Of a DNA stretch of 64,000 nucleotides, positions 57,300 through 64,000 are shown one piece after another. The notes beneath the pieces are model-generated. The model did not search any database. It saw only the letters and a list, made by a program, of their open reading frames with translations, and had not been told where the DNA came from. Both the position numbers and the translations under genes were made by a program. The DNA comes from Hysterangium stoloniferum (Eukaryota > Basidiomycota > Agaricomycetes > Hysterangiales > Hysterangiaceae). The stretch's first letter is position 1. Each line of letters opens with the position of its first letter. The stretch spans positions 23,917-87,916 of the forward strand of contig WHVD01000256.1 in NCBI GenBank assembly GCA_015178975.1. The letters are read 5' to 3'.

Positions 57300-60200
57300 T
57301 TTATGATTGGTTGTACAGCTTCATACCTAACACTCCAACTTGGATATAGTAATACAGCTGACTTAGACGTAGGGAAGAAGTAACGTCATTGGTTCTAGCT
57401 CAATTTTCCTGTGCATGCGTACTCACATCCACGTTTCTTCTTCAACGAGGGTTAGATGCGCCGTTTTGGACATAGCTCAGGCCGTCAGACAGTCAAAGAC
57501 TCGTGGTGGGCTTGTAGAGGCCTGTACAAATTTTGCAGTTCGTTTTTTCTCATATATATATGTGTGTGTGAAATTCTACCAATACCTCATGCCTCGAAAC
57601 AGCTGGTCCTTGGCAGTGCCTCTCACACAATAAATATGAGTCATCTTCGCTGACAGCTTGCAGGCGATGGGTAAGAAGTCAGATCCGAAGCGATCTGTCG
57701 GAACTAAGAATAGGCGAAATTGTGGCTTTCAAAGAGTTACACATGAAGACGAGGCATGATCTTCACCCTGGGATATGTTTATTTTTCAGCAAACGTCACG
57801 GTGTGCATGAAGCCGCGACCCCGTTTGGGCAGTCATATCTTCTACACCTTTCTGTCAATCATTTTTCATTACAGAAAGCATTCACAAATATTAATTGATC
57901 GCAGATAGGGTAAGCGGTTACATACACCTGAAGACTGTAGTTTAAAGCCACGGGAATGCTATACACACGAAACTACATTATCTGCAAATTGAAGGCTTCT
58001 CCGAGTCAATTTGTCGAGAATTAATAAATGGGTGCGGAATTCGGTACACAGCAGCCCTGCTTTGATAATAGATGGTTCCTATTATCATCTATATCCGACA
58101 ACGATAAGCTCTATCAGCCCTTGTTCGCACACGTAGAGTACACAACCACAAATCGGATCCGGAATGACATTGACAGATCGCACAAGATACATCAGCCGGG
58201 AACGGTGGCTTAACAGATAGACCACTTGTCCAATAGGAATATTGAGGAATTTCTCTAGGCGCGCTATCCTCGGAGTGGCTTTCATTGAGGTAGCCTATCA
58301 TGTACGTCGTTCGACCTACCATTACAATTTACAAATCTTCTATTGTCTGCTGACGAAAAATATTTGTTGGTTGCGACATTGAGTTGGCAACAATAATATT
58401 CTTTGAACGAACAATGCCAGAGGGGCGTTTTTCCCAAGCCACTTTCCGGCTGAACTATACAAATTTCAACAATGGTAATATCGACGTAACAATCTCAACA
58501 TATTCCCCTGCGATAAGCTCGTTTATTTAGTCATGAATACCTTGTGAGACCATCAAGCTATGGAATAGCTATCGAAGGTTGCACACAAATACCCACCAAT
58601 ATGCAAGTTCACTTCTAGGTATGATTTACTAGCACAGCTCCTGATTGCCAATGGGTTCACCGGTCATATAATGCGGCAAATGTAAGAGTGGTAGCAGGGA
58701 TGGGTATGTAGGCAGGAAATTGTCAATATGAATCGTCGTTGGATTCTCGATGGCATCCAACGGAACAGAGAATGCAAATAATATAAGAGCGAAGGGCTGA
58801 GTAAGCGTAGTCATTTTTAGAGAAATTTGGCCGAAGACGCTTTGATCATGTCGTCGGGTTGGGTACTATTGTAATGTGATGATGCCACTGGCATGGATCA
58901 AATACTGCAAATGAGGATCCCTATTACGGTACCTAGAATTCTAGTAGTCATCATAGATCGGGGGGATGAATCATAGGTGTGGCATCTCAAACTAAGTCCA
59001 TAATTGCCCTGAAATGCAGGTATTATGCGCATCAGCACTCATTCTTTCTTAGAGGTGATCAATCAACGCAGACTTGTCAAATTCATATCACAGTGAGGAC
59101 CGTTAGCCATGTATCCCAGGCAGATTTAATTATTTCCGGCATTCACAGCAAACAATAGGTGTAGCGTTATTGCACCGATGTCAGCGACGTTATGCAGTGA
59201 CAAAGAAATTCATCTTAATCATAAGGTTGTGAATATCACCATGACTCAGACCAGAGATTTATATTTCGGATCTAGTTGATGGCCACATTGTGTTTTGAAT
59301 ACAATGTGCCCTGTAAGTCTCCGAGATCATTCAAAGGACCAATACAGAAATACATATTAGTGCGTACACATTCAACAGGCTATAAAGGATTCAATCGACC
59401 ATCAGACATCAATAATGAACTGTTCAGTCACTGTTACATAACTGTAATGTCCAGAGAGAGATAGTGTTTCTATGTCAGAAGGCAGTTTGAATTTGTGAAT
59501 CCATTGGCAGCCACAAGTTGAAGTTACACCTAGTGTTCTGTTGGTTCGTATTGGGAGGAAATATATCTATATTAATCCCCAACCGTAGCCATTACAACGA
59601 GAGTATTTTTTTCCATTTAGCCGCACGAGGGAACCGAGAAACAAACTCTGTGACGTCCCAATTCTACCTCTTGAAGGTGGCACAAGAGGGAAGTCGGGCA
59701 ACCAGCGCAGGCTTGTTTTTACAATATACACAAGCTATTTAGTACAAGATAAAGACAACGGGAAAAAGGCAAAAAGAGCAGATAAAAGAGGTATGAGGGG
59801 TTCCTTGGGCTAAACAAAATAGTACATCTCGTCAGTAGTACATCGTCAGTTCTTCGAGGTATAAACTGCAAGCGTTCTGAAGTCAATTGCGTCCAGATAG
59901 TCTAGTCTGTACAAAGGTCAGTCACGGATAGAATAAAGCACGATGGCTTCTCACAAAATAATCCTAGAGCAGATCATCCGGAACGGATAGAGGAATGAGA
60001 CTGAATGGTAAATAAGTTGGTTGGACACAATGGCTAACGGCTGAGTATAAACGAGAGTTCGTGACAGTGAATTGAGGGACCAACAACTCACACTTTTGTC
60101 GCTTGCAAGGAATTAATATCCGTTCTGACTGGTATATAAGGATGTGAACGATTTGAACTGTCTTTGTCCTGGAATGACGTCTGGTCTGTAACAATAAGCG

Positions 60201-60720
60201 GTGTTAGAGACAGTGATATAAAGAAATAATACTGTACATACACCAGTCATTACGGATTGATCCATCGTTATTCGTTTCACGACACTCCATGGATCCAGGA
60301 CGTCTGGGAGAAAGTGGCCAGCAAGCCTCATAATCAACAAAGTGTGTTGGAAGAGTGGAATCAGGGCTTACATTTGCACATCCAGTCGCACTTCCTCATC
60401 GTGGCCCGTACCGTCTCACAACACAGGATCATAAACGATCTGACTTACTGACTTCTTAGACACCAAGCTGTGCAATGTAGGTTAACGACGTAGGTGGGAG
60501 TTACGATGGAAGCGACGGGCTTACTATATCCTCAAACACGAAAATTAGCCTTCAGAGCCCCACCTCAAAATAAGAAAGGGACGAAATAAGATGCACACAT
60601 TAAAAATGAAGAAATAAAGACAAAGAGAGAGAGAGAGAGAGAAGAGAAGAGAAAGCTGAGAAGGATAGGGAACTCCTTTATTTGTGCCTCTTCCCACCCT
60701 TTTTTGTCACCGGCACCGGT
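57300..60720. other. Host-like intergenic sequence, no gene supported
   Basis: Several ORFs of 60-80 codons are unrecognised. One at 58629-58814 (-) begins with a hydrophobic signal-like stretch (MTTLTQPFALILFAFSVPLD) and could be the first exon or a small secreted protein. One at 60113-60340 (-) may be an exon of an unknown gene. Confidence 0.35.
60624..60655 (+). repeat. GA microsatellite
   Basis: AGAGAGAGAGAGAGAGAGAG, continuing into GAAGAGAAGAGAAAG, just past the 3' end of the gene at 60721. Confidence 0.9.
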
Positions 60721-63700
60721 TTAGCCTTGCGCAGGCTCGGAGCTGGTGTAGGGGGGGGGGAGTTCGTCCTGGAGGTGCTCGGACGCAGGCGGTGGCGATA
60801 GCGGCAGCGGAGACGGAGACAGAGGCGGCGCGACTGCACTCTGGGGCGGTTGGGACAACCCTTCCGATATCTCGTTATGAAAACTCGGATCTGGTGTAGG
60901 GAGTTGGAGTTCGGCCTGGAGGTCCTCGGACGCAGGCGGTGGCGGCAGCGGAGACGGAAGCAAAGGCGGCGCGCCCGCACTCTGAAGCGGTTCATGAGAT
61001 AATTCTTCCGAGATTTCGTGATGAAACTCACCAGTGGGACAAACAGCGACGGTGCAGGCGACCCCTCTCCATCACTGGTAATGGATGTGAGAAGTATGTC
61101 GATGCCGGCGAGAAGTCTATATTTTTATTAACAGAAATCAATTTTTATGTCTTTCGGGAGAAAGCTTTATCAAAGTAACTTACCAAGGCCGAAAGGTCCA
61201 AGGTAGGGCGTTTTTTTTGGGGAGTGCCACTAGCATGCCTCATATTGCTACGCCTTCTTCCAGGTCCAGTCATATCCGCAGCAGCTTGCTCGGCAGAGGA
61301 AGTGGTCGGTAATACAAACGCCGGAGTTTTGGCTTCCATTCACGATCCTTTGCTTTACGGGAACGTTAATAACATGGTCACGACCGGCTATGTGAAATTT
61401 CACTCACAAGTTCCTCCACACTAGCCGGAAAAGTGTCCTTGTCCTTCTCGTGCTTATCTTTCTCATCCTGAACCTTTTGCTCGGATTGAAGCCTGCGCGA
61501 CACGAGATATGATAATGACAAAATAATCAAACCGAAGCAATACCTACTCAGGATGGTCCATCTGATCCGAGGAGTCTTCAACCTTTGTAATAGACACCAC
61601 GGAAGAGTCGTTGGTAGGCTTGAAGGAGTCAAACTGCTGCTTGCGCGCATTAGCGCCATGTTAACGGAGAGCTACACACATGTTGACTTACAGGAGTCTC
61701 CATTTTATTCAGGAACAAATCCATGGCTTCCACGAGACCCCCAACACTGAAACGTGATAAGATGGTGAATATTAAATTTGGGCGTGAAGGACACCTACGG
61801 AATAGACTTCTGCCCATCGTCAGACCTGTTGACTTGTGATTATATTGCTGTCTCTTGGGATAGAAGTGAATAAACGTTACCTTATCAGCGTCTCAGGTCT
61901 CTTGTCACCACTGAGTTGTGCAGACGCCGGAATCAATCCTGCTATATGGAACGCAAATGTTAGTACTTCATAATGAAAAGGAAGTCGAATTAGCCACCTT
62001 CTGCGGCTTGCTGTTCATAAATCCTGTCATCATTTACCAAAGTCGTGTCACCACTGTCAAAAGACGAGTCGGCCTGACATGGTACGTCGGAGTCAACGGA
62101 TGCAGTTATCGGGAGCGTCGCCGATGGTGCCACAGGCATGTCTGCAATGATCGTGCGTTCGGATAAGTTGTGATGAAAATCATAGGAAATATTGATGCAC
62201 AACGAACCAAATGCCTCGACCTGAAGATCTTTCTCACCGCATGTGACCGGAATACCGCCTACGGAGATGTCTACCCCCGCGTTAGCCGATGTCGTATCAC
62301 CACTGTCTAGGGGGGAGTTGGCCTGACTTGAAAAGTCGTGATGAGCCTATGTACTTGGTAAAAACGTCACTGGTGGAGCCGCAGGGAGGGAGAGAGGAAT
62401 GGGATTGACAGCGTGATCTTCAAAAGTAATAATATTTTAAAGTAAGTGTACGATAAAAATGATGAAATATGCTGCACGAACCTGGAACCGCATCACTGGA
62501 TCTGTCATGGTGCTGAACGTGACCCTTCTGCACAGTGCCGTTAATATCCGCCGTATGTTCTGCATTCATGGCATCCAAGGACTTTGCTGGGTTGACCTGT
62601 GCGTGACCGCTGCGGTCATTCGCAGCGGGTGCACCACTACTCCTGACCGGAACACCCACATCGGCAGCATTGAGTGTTGTTACTGCCGCCATAGGAAGCT
62701 TCGCGTCTTTGTTCTCTGACCCCGTCCTTAACTCCACCGACGTGGTGACGGCAAGTGATGGGGAAGATGAAATGGTCACGGTCACTGGGACGGATGACGC
62801 GATGACAACGACAGCTATCTGTTTAAATAGTAGTCTTCCCAGACGTCGCAGCAAGACATGTACAATGACAGTGAGTACCATGAATGCAATCACGCAACAC
62901 ACAAATGTAAGAAATGCGGTGCGAAACGCCGAAACATGGCTGGATTAATTCAGAATCAATCAGCAAACATTAAGTATACGTGAGTGCCTAAAATCTCACC
63001 GTCTCTTGAGCTCAGGACAGACAGTCTCCTCGATGTGTTTGACCAACACAGTTGGGAACTGGGCGACGAGTAAGCTCCTCTTTCCCATGTAATCGTTGAG
63101 CGTAATCATTGTCCCAAGGCTTTCAGTCGCGAGGGGATACAATCTGTCAAAAAGAACACTTGCATGAGCACGAGATAATATTTATGGAAAGAGGAACTGT
63201 GACTCACACATCGCCATAACAGACAACATGCAACGAGCGTGTGAGGGTATTATCGGGAAGCAGGCGAACCGACCTCCTTGCCTCATTAAGATCAAGGCCG
63301 AAATCGAAGAGAAACCTACACGCAGTGAACATGCTGGAGAAGATGTTGTACCTCACATCAGTGTCGATACCAGGAAGCCTCCCCTCCAACGCGATGGACA
63401 ATCCCGTCATCTTGTCCAAAAACCCAAGTTGCCATGCTGCAATCAAGTGGCGGAGAAGAAGAGAGAACAACGACCGAGAGACCAGAAGGGATGTTGTGGC
63501 GAAGGAGGCCCTATGGCGAATGTAAGTATAAGTGGCGGTGGCGGTGGAGAAGGAATGGGAAAAATGCTTACGGCGTTGATAGAACAATATCTGTCAACAT
63601 CATAGACAATATGGCCCCAATGCGAGGAGTCAATGACTCGATGAGGCCGACCCCCAACATATATTTGTGAGAAAAAGTGCCACCACGATCCCGATGAGGA

Positions 63701-63973
63701 CCGCGGCGGGTTTGATGGAACGCAAAGGATCCATCGATTTGTGGAAGAGGTGGAGGCGGTTTGTAAGATAGGTTTAATGGGGGGTGATACTGGTTCAGAG
63801 TAGGTGGAGAATAAGGCTGCACCTGTGACCCATGTTATAGCTCCGTGAGCCCAATGAAAGAATGGAGCAGAGGCACAGAGGGCTGGGAGCGAACATATCA
63901 CAAATGCAGTTGAAGGATCCTGCCAGGATGAATGCTCGATCACTTGATGGCAGAGCTTAAAAAAGGGAAACAT
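60721..63973 (-). CDS. Unknown multi-exon membrane protein gene, may extend past the right edge
   Basis: A chain of minus-strand exons with good GT-AG introns. GLIESLTPRIGAILSMMLTD (about 63570-63670) comes first. RASFATTSLLVSRSLFSLLL leads to NEARRSVRLLPDNTL (63204-63507). LYPLATESLGTMITLNDYMG then leads to HIEETVCPELKRR (about 63001-63143). AFLTFVCCVIAFMVLTVIVH is a membrane helix (62820-62935), followed by a Ser/Thr/Val-rich tail. Charged exons come next (KVQDEKDKHEKDKDTFPASV at about 61430-61500; MEAKTPAFVLPTTSSAEQAA at about 61330). The last exon holds two copies of a Pro-rich unit of about 48 residues (FH.EISE.LS..PLQSA.APP, PPPASE.LQ.EL) and ends EPAQG, TAA 60721-60723. No family is recognised. 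The true start is uncertain. Confidence 0.6.
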
Positions 63974-64000
63974 TCTTATTACAAAAAATATCTATGAATG

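Noticed and set aside
58629..58814. Mating pheromone precursor or small secreted effector
   Set aside because: A signal-like start is present, but the C-terminus (NQELC) is not a CaaX motif and there are no paired cysteines; evidence too weak for a gene call.

Overview
This is a stretch of fungal nuclear DNA, most likely from a mushroom-forming basidiomycete (Agaricomycetes). Genes are cut by many short GT-AG introns (about 50-125 bp). The protein families fit this group: a large GMC oxidoreductase, a CE4 chitin-deacetylase-like protein and a DUF6533-type membrane protein. Nearly half of the window is layered, decayed transposons. No bacterial, viral or CRISPR-type system is visible.

Layout. 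1-4.3 kb: a broken Ty3/gypsy integrase meets an inverted gypsy gag, followed by LTRs of three families (called A, B and C here), two of them nested. 5.9-18.3 kb is host DNA: CE4 deacetylase (-), SEC11 signal peptidase (+), a PP2C phosphatase (+) and GMC oxidoreductase copy 1 (-). 18.5-33.4 kb is a nest of retrotransposons. An old Ty1/copia element (Copia-II) carries a complete but dead Copia-I (20041-27254, TSD GTAGC). Both are further hit by solo gypsy LTRs and by two copies of a 675-680 bp non-autonomous DNA transposon. 33.5-38.1 kb holds a decayed gene and an intact kinase-like gene whose catalytic Asp is Asn. 38.1-41.8 kb has family C LTRs, a gypsy reverse-transcriptase fragment and a 600-bp pure pyrimidine tract. 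43.7-46.6 kb is GMC copy 2, a close paralogue of copy 1 in the same orientation. 47.5-54.7 kb has Tc1-like, SINE-like and LINE remnants plus tandem repeats. 55.9-64 kb is host DNA again, with a DUF6533-type gene and a multi-exon membrane protein gene that reaches the right edge.

Many transposon ORFs are broken by TGA where Arg is expected (CGA>TGA). This is the mark of C-to-T change at methylated CpG. The host genes show no such stops. Repeat insertion between the GMC copies, solo-LTR formation and CpG decay explain most of the structure. The host genes are unrelated functionally and do not form an obvious cluster.

Limits: exon borders were read by eye from splice motifs and family resemblance. 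SEC11 and PP2C are complete exon models; CE4, GMC, DUF6533 and the right-edge gene are approximate inside. Family names come from recognised motifs, not from a database search.
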